Source: Paenacidovorax monticola
Lineage (GTDB): Bacteria; Pseudomonadota; Gammaproteobacteria; Burkholderiales; Burkholderiaceae_C
NCBI RefSeq assembly: GCF_014489595.1
Contig: NZ_CP060790.1
Coordinates: 124,001-188,000, forward strand
Reading direction: 5' to 3'
DNA length: 64,000 nucleotides
Part shown: in pieces, positions 19,693-28,197 of the stretch
Layout: every line of letters begins with the position of its first letter
Numbering within the stretch: the first letter of the stretch is position 1
Program-made: the position numbers and the translations under genes
Notes under the pieces: generated by a model
Databases searched by the model: none
What the model saw: only the letters and a program-made list of their open reading frames with translations
Told to the model about the DNA's origin: nothing

Positions 19693-20424
19693 ATGAACGC
19701 CGCGTTCGCGTGGACTGCATTGCTCATGGGGCTCGCGGGCGGGCCCCACTGCCTGGCCATGTGTGCTGCACCCTGCAGTGCCCTGGCGGGCAATGGCGGA
19801 GCGGGGGCACGGGACCCTGGCGCGCCCCAGGCGGTGCATTGGGCCCCCCGGGTGTCGTCCCGCCGTGGGGTACGCCTAGGGCTCTTCCATGCGGGACGTC
19901 TGGCGGGCTATGCCCTGGCCGGAGGGCTCGCGGCGTTCGCCATGGAAAGCCTGGCCTGGGTGACGCAGCAGACCTGGTCGCTGCGCCCGGTATGGACCCT
20001 GACGCATGTCGCGGTACTGGCCTGGGGGCTGCTGATGATGGCGCAGGCGCGGCAGCCGGCATGGGTGGAGCGCGCCGGCCGTGCCGCTTGGCGCCATGTG
20101 CAGCCGCTGGTGGCCGCGCCCGGGGGCGTGTTCGCTGCAGGGTTTTTCTGGGCGCTCATGCCATGCGGGCTGCTGTATTCCGCGCTGCTGGTCGCCGCGC
20201 TCAGCAACGGCCCCGTGCAGGGCGCGGTGTCGATGCTGTGCTTTGCCGTGGGCAGTGGCGCCTGGCTGGTGGGCGGGCCCCTGCTGTGGCAGCAGGTGCG
20301 CGCCCGGCTGAACCTGTGGCGCGCGAGCTGGGGAACCCGCCTGGCAGGGCTGATGCTCTTCGGAATCGCCGCCTGGGCGCTCTGGATGGATCTGGTCTAC
20401 AAGCCTTCCCTGTGGTGCCGCTGA
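19693..20424 (+). CDS. Sulfite exporter TauE/SafE family (UreH-like) membrane protein
   Basis: 243 residues with about six membrane segments. The first helix carries a cysteine motif, GGPHCLAMCAAPC, and a later helix has LMPCGLLYSALLVAAL. These are features of the UreH-like membrane family often found in cbb3 oxidase clusters and thought to move or bind copper. It starts 23 bases after hemN and may share its transcript. The central loop (about residues 37-55) is Gly/Ala-rich and looks poorly conserved. A role in metal supply to the oxidase is inferred from the cysteines and location. Confidence 0.78.
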   Translation: MNAAFAWTALLMGLAGGPHCLAMCAAPCSALAGNGGAGARDPGAPQAVHWAPRVSSRRGVRLGLFHAGRLAGYALAGGLAAFAMESLAWVTQQTWSLRPVWTLTHVAVLAWGLLMMAQARQPAWVERAGRAAWRHVQPLVAAPGGVFAAGFFWALMPCGLLYSALLVAALSNGPVQGAVSMLCFAVGSGAWLVGGPLLWQQVRARLNLWRASWGTRLAGLMLFGIAAWALWMDLVYKPSLWCR

Positions 20425-20572
20425 GGCCAGGGCCGCGCTCCGGGGCGGGCGGGCCAAGTGTTGTGTGGGAGCACCGGAGCCCCGCGTTTGTGTGCCGGGC
20501 CATGGGAAGTGGTGATAATGGTTACATTCATCGGCCGCTCCCGGGTGGCGCGGCCTCTCTCGCGCGCTTGCA

Positions 20573-21859
20573 GTGAACACATCCATCCTTATTGATATCA
20601 GCCAGTTGCGCGTTGGCATGTATATCCAGCTCGATGTGGGCTGGATGCACCACCCCTTTCCAGTCAGCAGTTTCCGCGTGGCGTCGCAAGAGCAGATCGC
20701 CACCCTGCGTGCCCTGAATCTCACCCAGGTCCGCTACATCCCTTCCCGCAGCGATCCCCTGCCGGCCGGCGTGCCGGAGCCTGAGGCGGCCGAGCCCGAA
20801 TCGGCCGCTCCGCAGGCGCAGCCCGCAGCGATCCCGGAGGAGCTGGCCGTGCGCCAGCGCCGGCTGGCCCTGGAGATCCAGAAACAGGAACTCGAGGCCT
20901 GCGACCGCCGCTTCGGCGAGGCCACGCGCAGCTATCTGCAGATCACCGAGGTGGTGGCCGGCCAGCCGGACCAGGCCCGCGCGCTGGGCCAGGCCCTGGT
21001 GGACGGGTGCGTGAGCGAACTGCTGTCCAATGGCGACTCCGTGATCCGGCTGCTGTCCGAGGACGTGGGGGTGCGCGGCGCCCTGCATCCCGTCAACGTC
21101 ATGGTTGTCACCCTCCTGCTCGGCAAGGCCCTGGGCCTGGAGAACCGGCAACTGGGCGAACTGGGCATGGCGGCCCTGCTGCACGACCTGGGCAAGCTCG
21201 CGCTGCCGCACCACGTGGCCGAGCCCTACGCCCATCTGTCGCCGGCCGAACTGGCCCGCTACGAGAGCCATGTCGGGGAGTCCGTGGCACAGGCCGAACG
21301 CATGGGGCTGCCCGTGCCCGTGGTCACGGCCATTGCCCAGCACCATGAGCGTGCCGATGGCTCGGGATTTCCCCTGCGCCTGCTGGGCGAAGACCTGGGC
21401 CGCTATGGCCAGATGCTGGCCCTGGTCAACCGCTACGATCGGCTCTGCAATCCGGCCCATGGCACGGACGCACTGACGCCGCATGAGGCCCTGTCGGTGA
21501 TGTTCGCTCAGCTCAAGGCGCAGTTCGATCCCGTGATCCTGGGGGCGTTCATCCGCATGATGGGGGTGTACCCGCCGGGGTCGATCGTGCAGCTCGTGAA
21601 CGACCGCTACGCCATCGTCGTGTCCGTCAATTCATCCCGGCCCCTGCGGCCGCGCGTGGTGGTGCACGACCCGAGCGTGCCCAAGGAGCAGGCGCTGATC
21701 CTCGATCTCGAGACCGTGCCCGAGCTGGGCATCCGGCGCAGCCTGCGGCCGGCGCAACTGCCGCGCGAGGCACTGGACTACCTGTCGCCGCGCCAGCGGG
21801 TGTGCTACTTCTTCGAGCGCGCGGTGGGCCTGACGCCCGGCAGGGAGGTCGCCGCATGA
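20573..21859 (+). CDS. HD-GYP domain cyclic-di-GMP phosphodiesterase with N-terminal DUF3391
   Basis: 428 residues. The N-terminal region (about 1-130, starting MNTSILIDISQLRVGMYI) is the DUF3391 domain found on many HD-GYP proteins; a Pro/Ala-rich linker covers about residues 60-90. The HD-GYP domain has the metal motif LLHDLGKLALPHHV near residue 203, and HHERADGSGFP near 256, the HHE..DG.G(Y/F)P signature with Phe in place of Tyr. It should hydrolyse cyclic-di-GMP. There is no membrane segment. Its stop overlaps the start of a GGDEF-EAL gene (ATGA), so the two are translationally coupled. A GATAAT -10-like hexamer is at 20514-20519 in the preceding 148-base gap. Confidence 0.87.
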   Translation: MNTSILIDISQLRVGMYIQLDVGWMHHPFPVSSFRVASQEQIATLRALNLTQVRYIPSRSDPLPAGVPEPEAAEPESAAPQAQPAAIPEELAVRQRRLALEIQKQELEACDRRFGEATRSYLQITEVVAGQPDQARALGQALVDGCVSELLSNGDSVIRLLSEDVGVRGALHPVNVMVVTLLLGKALGLENRQLGELGMAALLHDLGKLALPHHVAEPYAHLSPAELARYESHVGESVAQAERMGLPVPVVTAIAQHHERADGSGFPLRLLGEDLGRYGQMLALVNRYDRLCNPAHGTDALTPHEALSVMFAQLKAQFDPVILGAFIRMMGVYPPGSIVQLVNDRYAIVVSVNSSRPLRPRVVVHDPSVPKEQALILDLETVPELGIRRSLRPAQLPREALDYLSPRQRVCYFFERAVGLTPGREVAA

Positions 21860-24339
21860 CGGCCCGGTTCGGCCCGGAATGGCTCGGCGCGCTCGACGCG
21901 CTGTTCGAGGCCGTATGGCTGGTGGACGAGGAGTCCCTGTCCATCCTCGCGGCCAACCTCGCGGCCGCGAAGCTCACGGGCATCGCGGCGCAGGACATGG
22001 CCGGCCTGTCCATGCAGCGCCTGGCCGCCACACCCCAGGACCAGGCGCTGTGGAGCGACGGCGGCGCCCTGGCGCGCGCCGGCGTGCATTCCCATACCCA
22101 TGTGCTGCGCCGCGACGGCGTGCTCGTGCCCGTGGAGCAGCGCGTGCAGCGGGTGGCGTCGCCCGCCGGCGCCAGCGTGCTCATGGTCACCATGGTGGAC
22201 CGCAGCGAGCAGGAGGCCAGCGAGCGCGAGCTGGAGACCCTGCTGTCCGAGCTGCGCGCCACCCTGGATTCGGCCGCCGACGGCATGCTCGTGTGCGGCA
22301 TGGACGGCAGCGTGCGGGCTTTCAACCAGCGCCTGGCGGTGCTCTGGGGCATCCCCCGGGAGCTGCTGGTGCGCCGCGACGATGACGCGGTGCGGCAGTA
22401 CATGCTGGCCCAGGTGCAGGACCCGCAGACCTACAGTGCGCGGCTGGAGGCCATCGCCCGCGACCCCATGCTGGAGAGCACGGACATCCTGAACCTGCGC
22501 TCGGGCGCGGTGATCGAGTGCCGTTCGGTGCCGCAGCTGAGCCGGGGCCTGCCGGTGGGGCGCGTGTATTCATTCCGCGACATCACGCGCCAGGCCGAGA
22601 ACCAGGCGGGCCTGCGGCTGGCTGCGCGGGTGTTCGAATCGAGCCTGGACGCGATCTTCATCGCCGACGCCCAGCACCGCATCATGCGCATGAACCCGGG
22701 CTGCGAGCGGCTCGTGGGCCAGCCCGCGCAGGTTCTGCTGGGCAACCTGGCGGCCTCGCTGTTCGGCGGCAGCGCGGAGCCTGCCCTCATGGATCAGGTG
22801 CTGGCTGGCTGGGAGCGGGAAGGCTTCTGGGAGGGCGAGCTGTGGCTGCCGCGCGATGCGGGAGCCTACTGCGCCGTGCACCTGTCATGGGTGGCGTTGC
22901 GCGACGACAGCGGCCGCATTGCCCAGAGCATCGGCTTCATGCGCGACCTGACCCTGCAGCATGCGGCGCAAAAGCGCATCGAGGAACTGGCCTTCAGCGA
23001 CGTGCTCACGGGCCTGCCCAACCGCCTTATGCTGTCCCAGCGCGTGGACACGGCCATCGAGGTCGCCCGTCGGCATGGCACGGGCTTCGCCATCCTGTTC
23101 CTGGACCTGGACCGCTTCAAGATCATCAATGACTCGCTGGGCCACCCGTTCGGCGACCGGGTGCTGCAGCTCGTGGCGGAGCGCCTGCAGTCCTGCCTGC
23201 GCCAGACCGACATGCTGTGCCGCCTGGGCGGCGACGAGTTCGTGATCTACCTGCACGGCGGCGACGCCACCGTGGCCGAGAACGTGGCGCGGCGCATGCT
23301 CGAGGACATGCTGCGCCCCTTCGTGCTCGACGGCATGGGGTTCTCCATCCAGTGCAGCATCGGCATGGCGCTGTTCCCGCAGGACGGCCAGACGCTCGAC
23401 GACCTCATCAAGCAGGCCGACACGGCCATGTACCGCGTCAAGGAGCGCGGGCGCGGCAACTACGGCTTCTACCAGCCGCAGATGAACGCGGGCCTGCTGT
23501 CGCGCATGCAACTGGAGCATGCGATGCGCCAGGCGCTGGCGAACGGGCGCCTCGCGGTGCACTACCAGCCCCAGGTGTGCATCCAGACGGGCCATGTCAC
23601 GGGCGCCGAGGCCCTGATGCGCTGGACCGACCCCGAGTTCGGCGTCGTCTCCCCCAGCGTGTTCATTCCGCTGGCCGAGGAGTCCGGCTACATCGTCACG
23701 CTGGGTGCCTGGGTGCTGGAGCAGTCGGTGCTCGAGGCCGTGCGCTGGATGCAGGCCGGCTACCCCATCAAGCTGTCGGTGAACGTGTCGGCACTGGAGT
23801 TCCGCCAGCCGGATTTCGTGCAGCGCCTCACGCGCCTGCTGGAGGCCGAGGGGCTGCCGCCCACGCTGCTGGAGCTGGAGCTGACCGAGACCATCCTGCT
23901 GCAGGATGCCCAGGAGATGGCGCTGCGGCTCAAGGCCCTGGCGGACCTGGGCGTGGGCTTGGTCATCGACGACTTCGGCACGGGCTATTCCAGCCTGGCG
24001 TACTTGAAGAAGCTGCCCATCCACAAGCTGAAGATCGACCAGTCCTTCGTGCGCGGCCTGCCGGGCGACGAGGAAGACCGGGCCATCGTGGGCGCCATCG
24101 TCAACATGGGGCGCGCCCTGCGCATCGAGGTGGTGGCCGAAGGCGTGGAGACCGAGGCGCAGCGCGCGGCGCTGGCCCAGATGCAGTGCCACCACTACCA
24201 GGGCTTCCTGTGCGCGCCCGGGCTGGCGGCCGAGGCATTCCGCCGCCTGCTCGTCACGCAGGGCGTGGATGTGCCGGCCAATCTACCGGCGCCGCCGCGC
24301 GGCGGCGCTCAGGCGCTCAAGCCCTTCCACAACATGTAG
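21856..24339 (+). CDS. PAS-GGDEF-EAL protein (diguanylate cyclase/phosphodiesterase)
   Basis: 827 residues, no membrane segments. Three PAS-like regions (about 8-120, 130-245 and 255-375) precede a GGDEF domain whose catalytic motif GGDEF is at residues 458-462. An RQTD inhibitory-site motif (RxxD) lies five residues before it, so product inhibition is likely. The EAL domain begins with EAL at 585-587 and keeps ELTETILLQD, DDFGTGYSSL and EGVETEAQ, so both domains look intact. It starts at an ATG overlapping the HD-GYP stop. Its 3' end overlaps the end of the convergent TauE gene by 31 bases, a region containing a 20-base GC palindrome. Confidence 0.9.
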   Translation: MTARFGPEWLGALDALFEAVWLVDEESLSILAANLAAAKLTGIAAQDMAGLSMQRLAATPQDQALWSDGGALARAGVHSHTHVLRRDGVLVPVEQRVQRVASPAGASVLMVTMVDRSEQEASERELETLLSELRATLDSAADGMLVCGMDGSVRAFNQRLAVLWGIPRELLVRRDDDAVRQYMLAQVQDPQTYSARLEAIARDPMLESTDILNLRSGAVIECRSVPQLSRGLPVGRVYSFRDITRQAENQAGLRLAARVFESSLDAIFIADAQHRIMRMNPGCERLVGQPAQVLLGNLAASLFGGSAEPALMDQVLAGWEREGFWEGELWLPRDAGAYCAVHLSWVALRDDSGRIAQSIGFMRDLTLQHAAQKRIEELAFSDVLTGLPNRLMLSQRVDTAIEVARRHGTGFAILFLDLDRFKIINDSLGHPFGDRVLQLVAERLQSCLRQTDMLCRLGGDEFVIYLHGGDATVAENVARRMLEDMLRPFVLDGMGFSIQCSIGMALFPQDGQTLDDLIKQADTAMYRVKERGRGNYGFYQPQMNAGLLSRMQLEHAMRQALANGRLAVHYQPQVCIQTGHVTGAEALMRWTDPEFGVVSPSVFIPLAEESGYIVTLGAWVLEQSVLEAVRWMQAGYPIKLSVNVSALEFRQPDFVQRLTRLLEAEGLPPTLLELELTETILLQDAQEMALRLKALADLGVGLVIDDFGTGYSSLAYLKKLPIHKLKIDQSFVRGLPGDEEDRAIVGAIVNMGRALRIEVVAEGVETEAQRAALAQMQCHHYQGFLCAPGLAAEAFRRLLVTQGVDVPANLPAPPRGGAQALKPFHNM

Positions 24340-25121
24340 GCCGCCAGCCCGAGCAGCAGGCAGGCGAAGGTGCGCTTGAGCTGCCTGACGGGCAGTGCGT
24401 GCGCGGCCCGGGCGCCCAGGGGCGCCGTGAGCACGCTGCACACGGCGATCGCCGCGAGGCCCGGCAGCCAGACGTAGCCGAACGCGCCCGGAGGCAGTCC
24501 GGCGACGGACTGGCCGCCCAGCACATAGCCCGCCACGTTGGCCAGCGCGATCGGAAAGCCCAGCGCGGCGCTGGTGGCCACGGCGTTGTGGATCGGGACG
24601 TTGCACCAGGTCATGAAGGGCACGCTCACGAAGCCCCCGCCCGCGCCCACCAGGCCCGAGAGGAAGCCGATGACCCCGCCCGCCGCGATCTGGCCGCCCG
24701 TGCCGGGCATCTGGCGCGAGGGGGCGGGCTTCTTGTCCAGGAACATCTGCACGGCGGAAAAGCTCACGAACAGGCCGAAGAAGATGGCCAGGAACGCTCC
24801 CTTGAGCAGTGCGAACACGCCCAGGCTGGCGAGCAGCCCCCCAAGCACGATGCCGGGTGCCAGGCGCAGCACCAGGTCCCAGCGCACGGCGCCGCGCCGG
24901 TGGTGCGCGCGCACGCTGGAGACCGAGGTGAACACGATGGTGGCCATGGAGGTGGCGATGGCCATCTTCACGGCCAGATCCGGGGCGACCATGCGCTGGC
25001 CCAGGATGTAGGTGAGAAAGGGCACCATCAGCATGCCGCCGCCGATGCCGAGCAGGCCGGCAAGGAATCCGGTGCCCAGGCCGAGCAGGGCGAGTTCGGC
25101 GGCCAGCAGGGGCTCGATCAT
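24309..25121 (-). CDS. Sulfite exporter TauE/SafE family permease
   Basis: 270 residues with about eight membrane segments. It shows the duplicated TauE glycine motifs: GFLAGLLGIGGGMLMVP near residue 18 and GFLSGLVGAGGGFVSVP near 152. Proteins of this family export sulfite, sulfoacetate or other small organic anions. It is convergent with the GGDEF-EAL gene (31-base overlap) and lies downstream of 6S RNA and zapA on the same strand. The substrate cannot be told from sequence. Confidence 0.82.
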   Translation of the reverse strand: MIEPLLAAELALLGLGTGFLAGLLGIGGGMLMVPFLTYILGQRMVAPDLAVKMAIATSMATIVFTSVSSVRAHHRRGAVRWDLVLRLAPGIVLGGLLASLGVFALLKGAFLAIFFGLFVSFSAVQMFLDKKPAPSRQMPGTGGQIAAGGVIGFLSGLVGAGGGFVSVPFMTWCNVPIHNAVATSAALGFPIALANVAGYVLGGQSVAGLPPGAFGYVWLPGLAAIAVCSVLTAPLGARAAHALPVRQLKRTFACLLLGLAAYMLWKGLSA

Positions 25122-25169
25122 GGCGTGGGTGCGCGGGAGGGGCCGCGGCGCATGCCGTGGCGAGGGAAG

Positions 25170-25348
25170 AGGGTGTCCGCGAATGCCACCGGACCGGCAT
25201 CCTGAACCGGGGGTTCAGGTGGGCGAGGGCAACCAGGCGTTGGGTTCATCTGACGCGAGATGATCACGCTCACCGGGCAATGTACCAAGCCCTTGCTCGT
25301 GGAGCATTGGTTCAAGGAAATATAAAGCCCGGCAGCACCACGGACACA
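25170..25348 (-). ncRNA. ssrS: 6S RNA
   Basis: Read on the minus strand, GTGTCCG at 25347 pairs with CGGACAC at 25173-25179 to close a long, mostly helical RNA of about 175 nucleotides, the normal 6S size. Near the 3' side it has CACCTGAACCCCCGGTTCAG followed by a GC-rich block, the counterpart of the E. coli CACCTTGAACC-GGTTCAAGG hairpin. The -10 hexamer TACAAT (25352-25357, minus strand) is just upstream of the predicted 5' end. Its place directly downstream of zapA is the conserved 6S location. 6S RNA binds sigma70 RNA polymerase as a promoter mimic. The ends are accurate to a few bases only. Confidence 0.88.
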
Positions 25349-25384
25349 TCCATTGTAGGCCCTGCGAGGCGCCTGGGAATGGGG

Positions 25385-25723
25385 TCAGAGCAATTGCCCG
25401 TCGTTGCCAAGGGCTTGGTCGAGGCGCTGGACCAGCGCCAGCGCGCGCTGGATATCGGCGGGGCTGTCTTCCTGCGGCAGGGCGGCCGTGGACGAGGTGC
25501 TGGCCGCGGCGGGCGGGGCGCTGTCGCGGTCCGCGATCTCGAAGGCCAGGTTCAGCGCAGCCAGCACGGCGATACGCTCGCGCGCGCGCACCTTGCCGGC
25601 GTCGCGGATGCGCGTCATGGCCGTGTCCACGCGTTCCACGGCCTCGAGCAGGCGGGATTCATGGCCGTCGGGGCAGGCGAGCAGGTAGCTCTGCTGCATG
25701 ATCTGGACCTCGATCTGCTTCAT
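25385..25723 (-). CDS. zapA: Cell division protein ZapA
   Basis: 112 residues. The opening KQIEVQIMQQSYLLACPDGHE is the ZapA beta-strand domain, followed by the long coiled-coil helix (VERVDTAMTRIRDAGKVRARERIAVLAALNLAFEI). An Ala/Ser/Pro-rich linker (about 66-88) precedes a short C-terminal helix. ZapA cross-links FtsZ filaments at the division ring. Its start overlaps the stop of the upstream coiled-coil gene (ATGA), and 6S RNA lies immediately downstream. Confidence 0.92.
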   Translation of the reverse strand: MKQIEVQIMQQSYLLACPDGHESRLLEAVERVDTAMTRIRDAGKVRARERIAVLAALNLAFEIADRDSAPPAAASTSSTAALPQEDSPADIQRALALVQRLDQALGNDGQLL

Positions 25724-25938
25724 TCAGCGTCCTTGGCAGTGGTGGAGGGCAGGCGGTCGAGCAGGGCATCGACCCGTGCGCGCGCGGCGCTGAGGCGGGA
25801 CTTGAGGGAGTCGCGCTCCTGGGTCAGTGCGGCCACTTGTTCGGACAGCAGGGCGTTGGTGCGCTGCAGTTCTGCGTGCCGCAGCAGCAGGCGCTCGACG
25901 CGCTCGGCGATGAGATCGAGGGGAGACGGAGAGGCCAT
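25720..25938 (-). CDS. Short coiled-coil protein, ZapB-like, upstream of zapA
   Basis: 72 residues. After MASPSPLDLIAERVERLLLR the protein is almost wholly coiled coil with leucine heptads (AELQRTNALLSEQVAALTQERDSLKSRL). This resembles ZapB-type division proteins and the small coiled-coil family usually encoded just before zapA in betaproteobacteria. The ATG at 25938 is chosen because the coding pattern begins there; longer in-frame extensions overlap the riboswitch region. It is translationally coupled to zapA. Confidence 0.78.
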   Translation of the reverse strand: MASPSPLDLIAERVERLLLRHAELQRTNALLSEQVAALTQERDSLKSRLSAARARVDALLDRLPSTTAKDAE

Positions 25939-25991
25939 ACAGCCGGGGATTGTAGGACGGGGCTCCGTAAACAGTCGTAAAATCGCGCCGT

Positions 25992-26205
25992 TGGTGCTCG
26001 CGGTGTGGTTCGCATGCCGCAGTTCAACGGGAAGCAGGGAGGAGGCCTCCACGGACCCTCCGAGCCTGCGCTGCCCCCGCAACGGTCAGCGGACGAATCG
26101 CGTGCCGATTCCCTCTCCACCACTCTGCCACTGAGCGCCTTGAACAAGCGTTTGGGAAGGCGCTGGAGGGCGTTCCGCCAGCCCGGATACCGGCCAACAC
26201 GGTGG
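25992..26205 (+). promoter_or_regulatory. Cobalamin (B12) riboswitch upstream of the btuB-like gene
   Basis: The RNA shows conserved B12 elements in order: TGGTGCTCGCGG at the 5' end, AACGGGAAGCAGGG near 26027, CTGCCCCCGCAACGG near 26080, GCCACTG at 26127-26133, GGGAAGGC at 26154-26161, and the B12 box AGCCCGGATACCGGCC near 26180. Two short hairpins follow (GGGTG/CACCC at 26226-26248 and TGCCGGC/GCCGGCA at 26251-26270) and may form the expression platform before the ATG at 26298. Bound adenosylcobalamin should repress the operon. Confidence 0.92.
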
Positions 26206-26297
26206 TTGCGCGCGCCCTGCCTGCAGGGTGTGCGTGGCTGTGTCACCCAATGCCGGCGGGGAAGCCGGCACGGGTAGTTTGCTGACCCTGTTCCCCC

Positions 26298-28184
26298 ATG
26301 AAGACTCCGTCCTCCCGCGAGCGCGCCGCCGCGCCCCTGAACCTGCGCCCGGCCGTGCTGGCCCTGGCCGCCATGGCCGCGCTGGCCGCCCACGCCCAGG
26401 AAGGTGCCACGCTGCTGGCGCAGAACCTGCACGCGCCCTCGATGTCCGACGTCGTGGTGACCGCCACGCGCACACCGCAGCCCTTGTCCGATCTCGTGGC
26501 CGACGTGTCCATCGTGGACCGCGAAACCATCGAGACCAGTGGCGCCACGGGGCTGGTCGACGTGCTGGCGCGCCTGCCCGGCGTGGAGATGTCGCGCAAC
26601 GGCGGCCCCGGCACGACCACCAGCCTGTTCCTGCGCGGCGCGGAAACGCGCTTCACCGCCGTGTACATCGACGGCGTGCGCGTGGATTCGCAGTCCACCG
26701 GCGGCGCGGCCTGGGAGGCCATTCCGCTGTCGCTGATCGACCGCATCGAGGTGCTGCGCGGCCCGGCCGGCGCGGTCTACGGTTCCGACGCGCTGGGCGG
26801 CGTGGTCCAGATCTTCACGAAGAAGGGCGAGACGGGCGTGGCCCCCTACGTCGGCGTTGGCGCGGGCAGCCATGGCACCTACCGTGCCGAGGCAGGCGTG
26901 AGCGGCGCGAGCGGCACCTTCGACTACGCGCTTGGCATCGTGCGCGAGACCAGCGAGGGCTTCAACGCGCGCCCCATCGCGGGCCAGAACCCGGACCGCG
27001 ACGGCTACCGCTCCACGGCCGCCAATGCGCGCCTGGGCCTGCAGATCAATGCGGCCCACCGCATCGAAGGCACGCTGGTGGCCAATGACATCAACAGCGG
27101 CTACGACGCCACCTACACGCCCAGCAAGGGCATCGTCAACGACGACCGCAACCTGCACCGCCTGCATGCGCTGGGCCTGAACTGGCAGGCCCAGTGGAGC
27201 ACGAGCTACAAGACGCGCCTGTCCATCACCGACTCGCGCGACCGCTACGAGACCAAGCCGTCCCCGTACCTCACCGAGACCCAGCTGCGCGGCTACCTGT
27301 TCCAGAACGAGTGGCGCCTGGGCGCGCACCTGTTCACGGCCGCGCTGGAGCGCCGCGAGGACCACCTGACCAACGCCCCCATCGACCGCGAGCGCTCGCA
27401 GGATGCGCTGGCCCTGGGTTGGGGCTACAACGCGGGCGGCCACACCGTGCAGCTCAACGTGCGTCACGACTCCGACAGCGAGTTCGGCGGCCAGAACACG
27501 GGCAGTGCGTCGTACGGCTATGCCTTCACGCCGCAATGGCGTGCCACGGCCTCGGTGGGAACGGCCTTCCGCGCCCCCACGCTGTACCACCGCTTCAGCG
27601 AGTACGGCCAGGCAGGGCTCAAGCCCGAGGAAAGCCGCAATGCCGAACTGGGCCTGCGCTGGGCCGAAGGCAGCAGCACCTTCTCGGTCGTGGCCTACCG
27701 CAACCGCGTGAAGAACCTGATCTCGTTCGCTGGCGCGGGCCCCTGCGCATCGACCTTCGGCTGTTACGCCAACACGGCGCGCGCGCAGTACGAGGGCGTG
27801 ACCCTCGCGGGCTCGCACCGCATTGGCGCGGTGCAGCTGCGCGGCTCGATCGACCTGCAGAACCCCAAGGACCTCGACACTGGCAAGCAGCTGGCGCGCC
27901 GCGCCAAGCGCCATGCCACGTTCGGCGCCGATACGCGCCTGGCGGGCTGGACGCTGGGCGCCGAGGTGCAGGCCTCGGGTCGCCGCTACGACACGGTGGC
28001 CAACACCAACGTGCTGGGCGGCTACACGCTCGTCAACCTGTATGCCAGCACGCGCCTGGCGCGCGACTACCAGCTGATCGCGCGCGTGGACAACCTCGCC
28101 GACAAGAACTACCAGCTCGCGCGCACCTACGCCACGCCGGGCCGCACGTTCTTCGTGGGCCTGAAGTGGGCACCCTCGAACTGA
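26298..28184 (+). CDS. btuB: TonB-dependent outer-membrane receptor, BtuB-like (cobalamin)
   Basis: 628 residues. A signal peptide (about 1-38, ending AALAAHAQ) is followed by a TonB-box-like DVVVTATRT, the plug domain (TGLVDVLARLPGVEMSRNGG, then VEVLRGPAGAVYGSDALGGVV near residue 150) and a beta-barrel ending in a terminal aromatic-rich strand TFFVGLKW. The small size, close to E. coli BtuB, and the B12 riboswitch directly upstream support cobalamin or another corrinoid as the ligand. It is the first gene of the long B12 operon, 13 bases before cobB. Confidence 0.9.
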   Translation: MKTPSSRERAAAPLNLRPAVLALAAMAALAAHAQEGATLLAQNLHAPSMSDVVVTATRTPQPLSDLVADVSIVDRETIETSGATGLVDVLARLPGVEMSRNGGPGTTTSLFLRGAETRFTAVYIDGVRVDSQSTGGAAWEAIPLSLIDRIEVLRGPAGAVYGSDALGGVVQIFTKKGETGVAPYVGVGAGSHGTYRAEAGVSGASGTFDYALGIVRETSEGFNARPIAGQNPDRDGYRSTAANARLGLQINAAHRIEGTLVANDINSGYDATYTPSKGIVNDDRNLHRLHALGLNWQAQWSTSYKTRLSITDSRDRYETKPSPYLTETQLRGYLFQNEWRLGAHLFTAALERREDHLTNAPIDRERSQDALALGWGYNAGGHTVQLNVRHDSDSEFGGQNTGSASYGYAFTPQWRATASVGTAFRAPTLYHRFSEYGQAGLKPEESRNAELGLRWAEGSSTFSVVAYRNRVKNLISFAGAGPCASTFGCYANTARAQYEGVTLAGSHRIGAVQLRGSIDLQNPKDLDTGKQLARRAKRHATFGADTRLAGWTLGAEVQASGRRYDTVANTNVLGGYTLVNLYASTRLARDYQLIARVDNLADKNYQLARTYATPGRTFFVGLKWAPSN

Positions 28185-28197
28185 TCCGGCACCCGCG

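Noticed and set aside
24289..24308. 20-base GC-only palindrome at the end of the GGDEF-EAL gene as a terminator
   Set aside because: It lies within coding sequence, lacks a T run, and alternating CG stretches form palindromes by chance in this genome.
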